Below are positions 1 through 7,830 of a DNA stretch of 64,000 bases, piece by piece (positions within the stretch are counted from its first letter, which is position 1; every line of letters begins with the position of its first letter). Location: positions 1 to 64,000 of the forward strand of contig JAIESI010000176.1 in assembly GCA_019746135.1 (NCBI GenBank), given 5' to 3'. Position numbers and translations under genes: made by a program. The notes under the pieces are model-generated. The model was not told the DNA's origin. It ran no database searches and saw only the letters and a program-made list of their open reading frames with translations. This stretch comes from Xanthobacteraceae bacterium. Lineage in GTDB: Bacteria > Pseudomonadota > Alphaproteobacteria > Rhizobiales > Xanthobacteraceae.

Positions 1-64
1 AAGCGAGAACCCGGTGAAGACGACGACGCAAAAAGGGATTGACCAATCGAGGCCCGTTACAGAA

Positions 65-160
65 GGGTGGGCAAAGGAGCGAAGCGACGTGCCCACGCAA
101 TTCATCCACGAGCGATGAAAAAAGACGTGGGCACGCCGCCTGCGGCGGCTTTGCCCACCC
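65..160. repeat. Nested palindromic intergenic repeat
   Basis: The outer arms are exact 12-base inverted copies at 65-76 and 149-160 (gggtgggcaaag and its complement). A second 10-base pair, cgtgcccacg at 88-97 and cgtgggcacg at 126-135, nests inside, and a small GC hairpin lies at about 135-149. The element sits just downstream of the isochorismatase gene, so it may also end transcripts. Repeats of this look are common between genes in Bradyrhizobium-like genomes, which is my recollection and was not searched. Confidence 0.7.
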
Positions 161-182
161 TACGACGCTTTCCGCGCTGCCG

Positions 183-836
183 CTATTGCGGCCGGTTGTG
201 ACCGACCGTCTTCATGTAGCTCAGCGTCTCGTCGAGCCCGACGACATCGGCATACTTCGCGTTGAGATCGAACAGGCTCTGGTCGTGCGCGGACTTTGAC
301 CGGTCGCCGACCGCCTCGCGCACCACTATCGGGCGGAAGCCGTTCTGCACGGCGTCGACCGCGGTGGCGCGGACGCAGCCGGACGTGGTGCAGCCGGTGA
401 TGATCAGCGTGTCGACGCGCTGGTTCAGAAGGCGCGGCACAAGGTCGGTGCCGAAGAAGCATGACGCGTATTTCTTCACCAGCAGGCTGTCCGACGGGCG
501 CATGTCGAGCCGCGGATCGATCTTGACCGCCTCGGTGCCGGCCTTGAGCGTCAGCGAGCCCTTCATCTTGATCCCCCAGAGGCCCGCGTCCTTCAGGTCG
601 TGGTCGTTGTAGATGACGGTCGAGAAGATCACCGGGATGTTGCGCTGGTGCGCCACGTCGATCAGCGGCTTCTGCGCCTCGAGCTCCTTGTCGAGATTGG
701 CGCCGAGCGGCATCGAGGCGTCGGTGAAGCCCTTGAGCATGTCGATGACGATCAGCGCCGGCCGCTCGCCGAAGCCGATCTTGATGCCGAAGCCGCGCTG
801 CTTGAAGAATTCCTCGTCGTCCTTGCCGCTGGTCAT
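183..836 (-). CDS. Isochorismatase-family cysteine hydrolase (maleamate amidohydrolase / N-carbamoylsarcosine amidase-like)
   Basis: A 217-residue cysteine hydrolase with the isochorismatase Rossmann-like fold. The expected Asp-Lys-Cys triad is visible as D32 (in VIDM), K122 (in KKYASCFF) and C154 (in GCTTSGC). The stretch from KKYASCFF to VVREAVGDR resembles NicF, the maleamate amidohydrolase of nicotinate breakdown, and N-carbamoylsarcosine amidase, so it probably hydrolyses a C-N bond of an amide or carbamoyl group. The start is well supported, with AGGAAGGG about 10 bases upstream. It lies 15 bases after the LigB-like dioxygenase and is probably cotranscribed with it. The exact substrate is unknown. 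Confidence 0.85.
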   Translation of the reverse strand: MTSGKDDEEFFKQRGFGIKIGFGERPALIVIDMLKGFTDASMPLGANLDKELEAQKPLIDVAHQRNIPVIFSTVIYNDHDLKDAGLWGIKMKGSLTLKAGTEAVKIDPRLDMRPSDSLLVKKYASCFFGTDLVPRLLNQRVDTLIITGCTTSGCVRATAVDAVQNGFRPIVVREAVGDRSKSAHDQSLFDLNAKYADVVGLDETLSYMKTVGHNRPQ

Positions 837-851
837 GGTTTCATTCCCTTC

Positions 852-1679
852 CTAATTCCAACGCCACACGCCATAGGCATGGCCGTTCGCCATCTGCGGC
901 GCGATGTAGTTCGGTTTGCGGTTGCCGATGGCACCGAGCATCGCAATCCAGTTCAGCAATTCGCCGCCGACATTGCCGGCCTTCAGCATCTGGTGCTCGG
1001 TTGCTTCCTTGAGCAGCGTGTCGATCTGCTGCTGCTCCATCAGCTTGATCACGCGGACGCACCAGTCGGGATCGGGCACGCCGTCGGAGCGGCCGGGCGC
1101 CATGCGCGGTCCGCCGACCTCGAGCGAGAAGCTGCCGGAGCCCATGATCACCACGCGCTTGCTGTCCGGCCAGGCCTCGATGGCGCGGCCGACCGCCTGG
1201 CCGAGCGCATAGCAGCGTGCGGCGGAGGGCAGCGGCGGGACGTGGCCGCTGATGAAGAACGGGATCACCGGCACGTGCATATCAGGCGTGAGGAAATGCA
1301 GCGGCACGGTGACCGAATGGTCGACCGAGAACGCCTGCGTCATGCCGACGTCGAAGCCCGCGGCGATGCCGGCCTGGCGGATATGCGCGGCGAGGTCGGG
1401 GGCGGACGGCACCAAGTAATTGGGTACCTCCCGCGGCTCGTCGTTGGGCGCCTTGAAGCTCTTGTCGACGCCCATGGCGAAGATCGGCAGGTTGTCGAGG
1501 AAGAAGGTGTTGAGATGGTCGGTGTCGAACATCACGATGACGTCGGGCCGCACCGCAGCAAGCTCGGCCTTCTGCGCGCCGAACAGCCTGGCGATCTCGC
1601 AGTCCGGGCCGTCGCGCTTGACGAAGAACGGGAAAATCGGCGTGTGCGGCACCCCGAAGCCGCCGACGATCTGAGCCAT
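852..1679 (-). CDS. Class III extradiol ring-cleavage dioxygenase, LigB-like catalytic (beta) subunit
   Basis: A 275-residue LigB-fold protein of the protocatechuate 4,5-dioxygenase beta-subunit superfamily, which opens catechol-type rings next to the two hydroxyls using non-haem Fe(II). The iron ligands are in place: H12 (GFGVPH), H55 (DTDH) and E240 (GGELLNW). H121 and H128 are also kept. The second catalytic histidine of LigB (His195 there, in a Gly-Ser-His context) appears to be L186 here, in GSGSFSLEVGG. AGGAGAT precedes the start. The likely small partner is the LigA-like gene at 3198-3485, separated by two other genes. The nearby ligJ suggests a gallate- or protocatechuate-like substrate, but the changed active site leaves this open. 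Confidence 0.85.
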   Translation of the reverse strand: MAQIVGGFGVPHTPIFPFFVKRDGPDCEIARLFGAQKAELAAVRPDVIVMFDTDHLNTFFLDNLPIFAMGVDKSFKAPNDEPREVPNYLVPSAPDLAAHIRQAGIAAGFDVGMTQAFSVDHSVTVPLHFLTPDMHVPVIPFFISGHVPPLPSAARCYALGQAVGRAIEAWPDSKRVVIMGSGSFSLEVGGPRMAPGRSDGVPDPDWCVRVIKLMEQQQIDTLLKEATEHQMLKAGNVGGELLNWIAMLGAIGNRKPNYIAPQMANGHAYGVWRWN

Positions 1680-1773
1680 TCGAGCGATCTCCTGCCATTC
1701 CCGCGTCCGCGGCGGCTATGCCAATATTAGACCGGGCATCGGCGGACCCGCCACAACCATTCGGGAGCACCAC

Positions 1774-2742
1774 ATGGCGCGCAAATCGCAAACGAGGAAG
1801 CCGGCCAAACGCCGCGCGACACCGGCGCGGAGCGGGCCGGGGCCGGCGACGGCCGCCCCGGCCAAGGTGCCGCGCGCGCACGGCCGCTTCGACTATTCGC
1901 CGATCATCGACCGGCCGAAGCTCACCTGGCCGAACGGCGCGCGCGTCGCGGTCTGGGTGATCCCCAACATCGAGCATTTCCTGTTCGACCGGAAGTCGAC
2001 GTCCATTTCCGAAGCGACCGCGTTTCTGTCGCCGGACGTGCTGAACTATTCCTGGCGCGACTACGGCGTCCGCGTCGGCATCTGGCGGATGATGGAGGTC
2101 ATGGAGCGGCACGGCGTCCGCGGCACCGTGGCGCTGAACTCCGACGTTTGTCGCGAGTATCCGCGCATCATCGAGGAAGGCCGCAAGCTGAACTGGGAAT
2201 GGATGGGGCACGGCACCACCAATTCGATCCTGATCTCGCCGCTTGCGGAGACCGAAGAACGGACGCTGATCAAGGAGGTGGTCTCGACCATCACGAAAAG
2301 CGTGGGGCGGGCACCCCGCGGCTGGCTCAGTCCGGCGCTGAGCGAAAGCGTGCACACGCTGGATATTCTCGCCGAGAACGGCATCGAATACGTGAGCAAC
2401 TGGGTCAACGACGAGCAGCCCTATCCGATGAAGGTGAAGAAGGGCTCGATGATCTCGATGCCCTATTCGTCGGAGATCAACGATATCCCGGCGATGCTCA
2501 GTCTGCACCAGAGCCCGGAGCGGTTCGGTCAGATGATCAGCGATCAGTTCGACGTGCTGTACGAGGACGGCGCGAAGACCGGCCGCGTCATGTCGATCTG
2601 CCTGCATCCGTTCCTGGTTGGGCATCCGCACCGCAGCAAGTATTTCGACAAGGCGCTGGCGCACATCACCTCGCGCCAGGAGGTGTGGCTTGCGACCGGC
2701 AGCGAGATCGTCGACTGGTACAAGAAGAATTATCTGCGATAA
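1774..2742 (+). CDS. Polysaccharide deacetylase-family (NodB fold) hydrolase
   Basis: A 322-residue protein with a lysine/arginine/alanine-rich N-terminal tail (about residues 1-30) followed by a polysaccharide-deacetylase (CE4/NodB) domain of the PuuE or allantoinase-like type. Recognisable stretches are the RVGIWRMMEVMERHGVR segment, the GHGTTNS loop and the late CLHPFLVGHPHR segment. Proteins of this subtype found in catabolic clusters often act on small C-N bonds rather than on polysaccharide, but the substrate cannot be read here. GGGAG lies 6 bases before the ATG. It is the only plus-strand gene between the dioxygenase halves and interrupts an otherwise minus-strand cluster. A relative lies at 37298-38140. 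Confidence 0.85.
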   Translation: MARKSQTRKPAKRRATPARSGPGPATAAPAKVPRAHGRFDYSPIIDRPKLTWPNGARVAVWVIPNIEHFLFDRKSTSISEATAFLSPDVLNYSWRDYGVRVGIWRMMEVMERHGVRGTVALNSDVCREYPRIIEEGRKLNWEWMGHGTTNSILISPLAETEERTLIKEVVSTITKSVGRAPRGWLSPALSESVHTLDILAENGIEYVSNWVNDEQPYPMKVKKGSMISMPYSSEINDIPAMLSLHQSPERFGQMISDQFDVLYEDGAKTGRVMSICLHPFLVGHPHRSKYFDKALAHITSRQEVWLATGSEIVDWYKKNYLR

Positions 2743-2750
2743 CGAAATCG

Positions 2751-3176
2751 CTACATGATCGGCTGGCCGCGCAGATCGGCGGCGCGGTCGATCCTGACCA
2801 GCACGCCGATGCCGGTGTCGGCACCGACATGCTCCTGCTCGCGCTTGGTGAGCTTGGCGAAGATCGCGTCGTGGATCGGGCCGGACTCGTGCAGTTCGGC
2901 GGTGCCCCAGAAGCGCAGGAAGCCCGAGTCGAGCAGCTTGTCGCGCTGCGCCTTGAAGTTGGAATACATCACGACGACGCGGCGGTCCTGCGCGAGATTT
3001 TCCAGCGCTTTCTTCTTCGAACGCTCCCAGTAGGCGAGGTGCTTGTCGTCGAACACGACCATGCTGCCCTTGACGCTGATGTTCGGGCCGTCCTTGCCGG
3101 TGGTCGCGACCGTGCAGGGATAGCCGTCGTCCCAGGCGTTGTTGATGAGCTTCCTGATGGTGTCGCTCAGCGGCAT
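2751..3176 (-). CDS. Pyridoxamine 5'-phosphate oxidase-family (FMN-binding split barrel) protein
   Basis: A 141-residue protein with the split-barrel flavin-reductase fold of the PNPOx-like family. The TVATTGKDGPNISVKGS strand pair and the following VVFDDKHLAYWERSKKKALENL segment are typical of small FMN-binding members. It is shorter than true pyridoxamine phosphate oxidase and lacks its C-terminal region, so it is more likely a general flavoprotein or reductase supporting the local aromatic pathway. Its start is 21 bases after the LigA-like gene, on the same strand, with GGAG upstream. It converges on the deacetylase-family gene with only 8 bases between stops. Confidence 0.8.
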   Translation of the reverse strand: MPLSDTIRKLINNAWDDGYPCTVATTGKDGPNISVKGSMVVFDDKHLAYWERSKKKALENLAQDRRVVVMYSNFKAQRDKLLDSGFLRFWGTAELHESGPIHDAIFAKLTKREQEHVGADTGIGVLVRIDRAADLRGQPIM

Positions 3177-3197
3177 TCATTCGCTCCGTATTGAATT

Positions 3198-3485
3198 TCA
3201 GTCGACCGGCTCGCCGATCTCGTTGACCTTCACCGCGCGCATGCGCTCGTTGAAGTTTGCCGCATCGAGGCCGCAGACCTCGAAACGCGCGAGATAGTTC
3301 ATCAGGAAGGCGTTGACGCCCATGCGGAAGAGCGTGCCGACGTCGCCCTTGAGCAGCGCGCTGCGCTCGGCGTCGGTCAGGTCGAGCGGCGCGAGCGCCT
3401 TGGCCGGATCGGCCTTCATCGCGGCGCGGAAGGCGTGGTCGCGCAGGACCTCGCGGCAGAGGTGATTGACGGCGAAAACGGACAT
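3198..3485 (-). CDS. LigA-like small (alpha) subunit of a protocatechuate 4,5-dioxygenase-type enzyme
   Basis: A 95-residue all-helical protein of the LigA family. In the heterotetrameric protocatechuate 4,5-dioxygenase this subunit lines the active site of LigB. Characteristic are the early FAVNHLCREVLRD helix, the TDAERSALLKGDVGTLFRMG segment and the short NYLAR region. The start ATG at 3485 was chosen because the longer open frame upstream is a shadow of the dehydrogenase gene and homology begins here. It follows the dehydrogenase gene by 26 bases and leads into the PNPOx-like gene. The catalytic LigB-like gene is 1.5 kb further on at 852-1679. Confidence 0.8.
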   Translation of the reverse strand: MSVFAVNHLCREVLRDHAFRAAMKADPAKALAPLDLTDAERSALLKGDVGTLFRMGVNAFLMNYLARFEVCGLDAANFNERMRAVKVNEIGEPVD

Positions 3486-3511
3486 GGCGCTCTCCGGCTG
3501 ACCGTTCCAGC

Positions 3512-4399
3512 CTAGCCGAATTTCTGGCCCATGTGATCGCGGAAAAATTTCGCGAGGTCGCCGATGTCGCGGTCGCCCCAGCCGTTGGCGACAGCGGCCG
3601 ACAGCGAGGCGAGCACGCCCGACGACAGCGGCATCGGCTGGCCGTCGACTGCGGCGGTGGCGATCACCGACATGACGTCCTTGCGCAGCGTCTTGAGGTC
3701 GAGCGTGACGTCGGCGGGCTCGCCTTTGAGCGCGCCCTTCTTGCCCGCGAACCAGCCGTTGGCGGTCGGCGCCTCGCCCAGAATATCGAGCATCTGGTTG
3801 AGGTCGAGCCCCTCGCGCACACCGAGCGCAAGCGATTCCGCGGTGGTCTGCACGAAGCTCGCCAGCCCGAGATTGACCGCAAGCTTCATGGCGTAGCCTG
3901 CGCCGTTCGGGCCCATGTGTGCGATCTTGTGGGCGAGCTTTTCCAGCACCGGCCGGGCGCGCTCGAGGTCCGCGGCATCGCCGCCGACCATGGCATAGAG
4001 CGTGCCCTTGCGGACGTGCGGGATGGTGCCGAACACCGGCGAGTCGATCAGGCGTGCCCCGGCGTTCGCGACCACCGGCGCAAGCTCGCGGCCGGTCATC
4101 GGCTGCAGCGTGCTCATCTCGATGAACAGCTTGCCCTTGACGTCGCCCGCGAGAAAACCGTCCGCGCCGTTGAAGACGCCGTGGACGCCGTGGTCCTCGG
4201 TGATGGTCGAGATGACGAAGTCGCCGAACGCCGCGGCCGCGCGCGGGCTGTCGGCGAGGCGGACCTGGTGCTCCGACGCCGATTTCATCGCCCGGGCATC
4301 CTTGTCCCAGGCGACGACCTCGCAGCCGTTCTCGGTGAGCCGCGCATGGATCGCGCGGCCCATACGGCCCAGTCCGACCAGTCCGACCTTGGTTGCCAT
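3512..4399 (-). CDS. NAD(P)-dependent beta-hydroxyacid dehydrogenase (3-hydroxyisobutyrate dehydrogenase-like)
   Basis: A 295-residue protein, the usual length for the 3-hydroxyisobutyrate / 6-phosphogluconate dehydrogenase superfamily. The N-terminal dinucleotide motif GLGRMG is at residues 9-14. The substrate-binding segment of the family maps to about residues 121-134 (PVFGTIPHVRKGTL), and the catalytic lysine is probably K172 in NGAGYAMKLAVN. It most likely oxidises or reduces a hydroxy acid or semialdehyde formed downstream of ring cleavage. It starts 9 bases after the HpcH/HpaI aldolase gene on the same strand, which supports one operon. It is not a LigC-type (Gfo/Idh/MocA) enzyme. Confidence 0.88.
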   Translation of the reverse strand: MATKVGLVGLGRMGRAIHARLTENGCEVVAWDKDARAMKSASEHQVRLADSPRAAAAFGDFVISTITEDHGVHGVFNGADGFLAGDVKGKLFIEMSTLQPMTGRELAPVVANAGARLIDSPVFGTIPHVRKGTLYAMVGGDAADLERARPVLEKLAHKIAHMGPNGAGYAMKLAVNLGLASFVQTTAESLALGVREGLDLNQMLDILGEAPTANGWFAGKKGALKGEPADVTLDLKTLRKDVMSVIATAAVDGQPMPLSSGVLASLSAAVANGWGDRDIGDLAKFFRDHMGQKFG

Positions 4400-4408
4400 G
4401 GGATGCGC

Positions 4409-5269
4409 CTAGCTGCGGCCGGTGGCCTTCTGCGCCGACGTGAAGTGCCCGTAGCTCTGCACCGGCGCCATCATCAGGAAGCGGTAGCCTTCGCTGATGA
4501 TGCGCTCGACGTTGCCGGTCTCCACGTGCGGGTGGCCGACGATGACATTGTGCTTCTTGCAGGTGTCGACGACGCGCTTCATCCACTTCAGCAATTCGGG
4601 ATGGTCATACTGCCGCGGAATGCCGAGCTCCTGGCCGAGATCGCCTTCGCCGATCAGGATCGCGCCGATGCCGGGCACCTTGGTCAGCATCGCGTCGAGG
4701 TTTTCGACGCCGCGGGTGTCCTCGATCTGCAGGATGACGAAGATCTCACCCTCGGGATTGAGCGGCCAGACGTCGGATTTTTTGTAGTAGTCCTGTTGGG
4801 ACAGGCCCCAGTAGCGGGCCGCCGCGGTCGGGCCGTCGCCGCGGATGCCGACCGGCTCGTAATACTTGGCGCTCTTCAGCCGCGGATAGCGGCAGGCGCC
4901 GACGGCATTGGCGGCTTCCTCGACCGTCGAGATGTGCGGGAAGACGATGCCGAAGCAGCCCACGTCGAGCGCCTGCTTGGCCTGCCATTGCGCCATCTCG
5001 ACGCCGTTCACCGGAATCCGCACCAGCGGCGTCACCGGCGGGACGAGGCCCGCCTTGGCGATCTGCGCGCGGTTGAGCATGTATTGCAGGCAGTCGCGCA
5101 GCCGGCCCGAGTCCCAGGGGTTGTGCTCCATCTCGAACACGCAGCCGTCATACTTCGACGCGCTCATGGCGATCGCCGAATCGACGTGGGCAGGCGCAAA
5201 GCAGGTGAGTGCGTGCTGGCCCGCTTCGAGGGCACGGATGATGTTGTTCAGACGCGGCAGATCGGCCAT
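4409..5269 (-). CDS. HpcH/HpaI aldolase / citrate lyase-family protein
   Basis: A 286-residue TIM-barrel protein of the class II metal-dependent 2-oxo-acid aldolase group (HpcH/HpaI). The metal-binding acidic residues are suggested by FEMEHNPW near residue 45, by LQIEDTRG and by IGEGDLGQELGI. The start at 5269 was preferred to the longer frame because AGGGAGAG precedes it and homology begins with it. In the protocatechuate/gallate route, the product of LigJ is split to pyruvate and oxaloacetate by LigK, an unrelated fold. No ligK is visible here, so this aldolase could take that role. It is divergent from ligJ with a 116-base gap that should hold both promoters. Confidence 0.85.
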   Translation of the reverse strand: MADLPRLNNIIRALEAGQHALTCFAPAHVDSAIAMSASKYDGCVFEMEHNPWDSGRLRDCLQYMLNRAQIAKAGLVPPVTPLVRIPVNGVEMAQWQAKQALDVGCFGIVFPHISTVEEAANAVGACRYPRLKSAKYYEPVGIRGDGPTAAARYWGLSQQDYYKKSDVWPLNPEGEIFVILQIEDTRGVENLDAMLTKVPGIGAILIGEGDLGQELGIPRQYDHPELLKWMKRVVDTCKKHNVIVGHPHVETGNVERIISEGYRFLMMAPVQSYGHFTSAQKATGRS

Positions 5270-5385
5270 TTTTAGAGCTCTCCCTGAATTCGGGCGGCAT
5301 CCTATCAGATGCTTCTCCGGGTTTGACAATGCCGCGCCGGGCCGTAGCATCCGGCCGCACAACCCACAAGAACCGCGGGAAATCC

Positions 5386-6414
5386 ATGATCATCGACTGC
5401 CACGGGCACTACACCACCGAGCCGAAGGACCTGCACCGCTTCCGCAAGGAGCAGACCGAGGCGGCCAACGCCAAGGACAAGAGCAGGATGCCGCCGCGGT
5501 CGGGGCTGCAGATGTCCGACGACGAGATCAGGGAGTCGATCGAGAAGAACCAGCTCAAGCTGCAAAAGGATCGCGGCACGGACCTGACGATCTTCTCGCC
5601 CCGCGCCTCGGGCATGGGCCATCACGTCGGCGACGAGAGCGTGTCCCAGGAGTGGTCTGAGATCTGCAATGATCTGATTGCCCGCGTGGTGTCGCTTTAC
5701 CCCAAGAATTTCATCGGCGTCTGTCAGCTGCCGCAGTCGCCCGGCGTCGACCCGAAGAACTCGGCCAAGGAGCTCGAGCGCTGCGTCAAGATGGGCTTCG
5801 TCGGCTGCAACCTGAATCCAGATCCCTCGGGCGGCTACTTCAATTCGCCGCCGATGACCGACAAGTCCTGGTTCCCGCTCTACGAGAAGATGATCGAGCT
5901 CGACTGCCCGTGCATGATCCACGTTTCGGGCTGCTGCAATCCGGCGATGCACACCACCGGTTCGTATTACCTCAACGCCGACACCATGGTGTTCATGCAG
6001 GTCATCCTGTCGGACCTGTTCAAGCAATTCCCGAAGCTGAAGTTCATCATCCCGCATGGCGGCGGCGCGGTGCCGTTCCACTGGGGCCGGTTCCGCGGCA
6101 TTGCGCTGAACAACGGCAAGCCGGAGCTCGCCGAGATCATGGGCCAGAACATCTACTTCGACACCTGCGTCTATCACCAGCCGGGCATTGACCTCCTCAC
6201 CAAGGTGGTGCCGGTCGACAACATCCTGTTCGCCTCGGAGATGGTGGGCGCGGTGAAGGGCAATGACCCGAAGACCGGGTTTGGCTTTGACGATACCAAG
6301 CGCTACGTCGACAAGGCCGCGCTGTCGCAGGAGGACAAGGCCAAGATCTTCGAGGGCAACGCCATGAAGGTCTATGGCCGGCTTAAGGCGCAGATCGCCA
6401 AGCAGGCCGCCTAG
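5386..6414 (+). CDS. ligJ: 4-oxalomesaconate hydratase (LigJ-type amidohydrolase)
   Basis: A 342-residue amidohydrolase-superfamily protein that closely resembles Sphingobium LigJ through most of its length. Shared features are the start IIDCHGHYT with H6 and H8, DDEIRE, TIFSPRAS, IGVCQLPQSP, GCNLNPDP, IIPHGGGAVPFHWGR, YFDTCVYHQPGI and the SEMVGAV segment. LigJ hydrates 4-oxalomesaconate to 4-carboxy-4-hydroxy-2-oxoadipate in protocatechuate 4,5-cleavage and gallate breakdown. The ATG at 5386 matches the LigJ N-terminus; an upstream ATG at 5323 would add 21 unlike residues. It stands alone on the plus strand, divergent from the aldolase-dehydrogenase-LigA operon. This is the firmest pathway assignment in the block. 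Confidence 0.92.
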   Translation: MIIDCHGHYTTEPKDLHRFRKEQTEAANAKDKSRMPPRSGLQMSDDEIRESIEKNQLKLQKDRGTDLTIFSPRASGMGHHVGDESVSQEWSEICNDLIARVVSLYPKNFIGVCQLPQSPGVDPKNSAKELERCVKMGFVGCNLNPDPSGGYFNSPPMTDKSWFPLYEKMIELDCPCMIHVSGCCNPAMHTTGSYYLNADTMVFMQVILSDLFKQFPKLKFIIPHGGGAVPFHWGRFRGIALNNGKPELAEIMGQNIYFDTCVYHQPGIDLLTKVVPVDNILFASEMVGAVKGNDPKTGFGFDDTKRYVDKAALSQEDKAKIFEGNAMKVYGRLKAQIAKQAA

Positions 6415-6502
6415 CGACAGCCGTTTCAGGCAGGAGCCCGTTTCGGCAGGCTTTCAGAAAGGCTAACCTGTCGTGGTGCAATCCCACGACAGGGGGCTTT
6501 CC

Positions 6503-7726
6503 ATGCGCCTGGTGAATGCAGTTGCGGCTGCGGCCGCTGTCCTTGCCACGCTTGCCGGTTTTTCCAATTCAGCATCGGCGCAGGCCGTCGCCTACGAAGG
6601 CGCTCGCCTGATCGTCGGTGACGGCCGCGTCGTCGAGAACGCGACGATTGTCGTCGACGGCGCACGGATTGTGCAGGCCGGCGCAGGTGTGGCCGTGCCC
6701 GCGGGCGCGACGCGCGTGAACCTTGCCGGCAAGACCGTGATGCCGATGATCATCGACACGCACGTGCATCTCAGCCCGACCCGCGAGAAGCTGATCATCG
6801 ACTTGAAGCGGCGCGCCTACTTCGGCGTCGGCGCGGTGATGAGCATGGGCGCCGACCTCTACGACATGCTCCCGATCCGCAGCGAGACCATTCCGGGCGC
6901 GGCGCGATATCTCAGCGCAGGACGCGGCATCACCATGCCCGAGCCGGGCCGCATGACGGCGCCACACTGGATCAACACCGAAGCCGAAGCGGTCAAGGCG
7001 GTGCAGGAGCTTGCCGAGCGCAAGGTCGATCTGGTCAAGATCTGGGTCGACGACTGGCGCGGCAAGTACAAGAAGCTGACGCCCGAGATCTACGGCGCCA
7101 TCATCGCCGAGGCGCACAAGAGCAACCTGCGCGTCACGGCACACCTGTTCGAGCTGGAAGACGCCAAGGGATTGATCAAGGCCAATCTCGACGCCTTCGC
7201 GCATGGCGTCCGCGACCGTGATATCGATGATGAGTTCATCGCCATGTTCAAGGCGCGGCCCAGCCTGGTGCTGATCCCGAACCTGCCGGAGCGCGGGGTG
7301 AAGACCGACCTGAGCTGGATGAAGCCGGGCCTGCCGGCGGAGGAGTTCGAAAGGCTCGAGAAGGCCAACGTCGACAGTGCCCCGGCCCAGGTCTTTCACG
7401 CGATCCAGGCGCGCAACCTGAAGCGGCTGAGCGACGCCGGCGTCCGCATCGCCATGGGAACCGACGGCAACCGGCCGTGGGGACCGCACGACGAAATGGA
7501 GGACATGGTGCTGGCCGGCATGACGCCGGCGCAGGTGATCGTGGCCGCGACCCGCAACGGTGCCGAATTTCTGCGGCTTGCCGACGCGGGCACGGTGGAG
7601 GCCGGCAAGAGCGCGGACTTCATCGTGCTCGACGCCAATCCGCTCGACGACATCAAGAACACGCGCAAGATCTCCGCGGTCTATCTGCGCGGCGCGGCGG
7701 TGGACCGGTCGAAGCCGGTTCAATAG
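6503..7726 (+). CDS. Exported amidohydrolase (metal-dependent, urease/imidazolonepropionase-like)
   Basis: A 407-residue protein with a signal peptide of about 28 residues ending in ASAQA. A composite-barrel amidohydrolase domain follows: the small beta domain (IVVDGARIV), the metal motif DTHVHL, a lysine in DLVKIWVDDW, a metal histidine in TAHLFE, a second in AFAHGVRD and the late MGTDGN with the final aspartate. The C-terminal GTVEAGKSADFIVLDANPL segment is typical of the family. Start 6503 was chosen because AGGGGG lies upstream and the signal peptide then begins correctly. It probably acts in the periplasm. The substrate is unknown. It is 88 bases after ligJ. Confidence 0.88.
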   Translation: MRLVNAVAAAAAVLATLAGFSNSASAQAVAYEGARLIVGDGRVVENATIVVDGARIVQAGAGVAVPAGATRVNLAGKTVMPMIIDTHVHLSPTREKLIIDLKRRAYFGVGAVMSMGADLYDMLPIRSETIPGAARYLSAGRGITMPEPGRMTAPHWINTEAEAVKAVQELAERKVDLVKIWVDDWRGKYKKLTPEIYGAIIAEAHKSNLRVTAHLFELEDAKGLIKANLDAFAHGVRDRDIDDEFIAMFKARPSLVLIPNLPERGVKTDLSWMKPGLPAEEFERLEKANVDSAPAQVFHAIQARNLKRLSDAGVRIAMGTDGNRPWGPHDEMEDMVLAGMTPAQVIVAATRNGAEFLRLADAGTVEAGKSADFIVLDANPLDDIKNTRKISAVYLRGAAVDRSKPVQ

Positions 7727-7744
7727 ACGCAAAAAAAGAGGTCA

Positions 7745-7768
7745 GCGGCCCTCGCAGGGGAGGGCCGC
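7745..7768. terminator. GC-rich hairpin between amidohydrolase and monooxygenase genes
   Basis: Perfect 9-base arms gcggccctc (7745-7753) and gagggccgc (7760-7768) enclose a 6-base loop in the 104-base gap after the exported amidohydrolase. There is no T-run on the plus strand, but seven adenines at 7732-7738 would give a U-run on a minus-strand transcript. It may be a weak terminator or an mRNA-end structure. Confidence 0.4.
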
Positions 7769-7830
7769 GCCTGCCAAATCGCGCTGACACGACCGATCCG
7801 GATCGATACATTGGCCGGAATCAAACATGG

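Noticed and set aside
3533-5275. A 580-residue plus-strand frame opposite the dehydrogenase and aldolase
   Set aside because: It crosses two real genes and their gap and has shadow-like composition.
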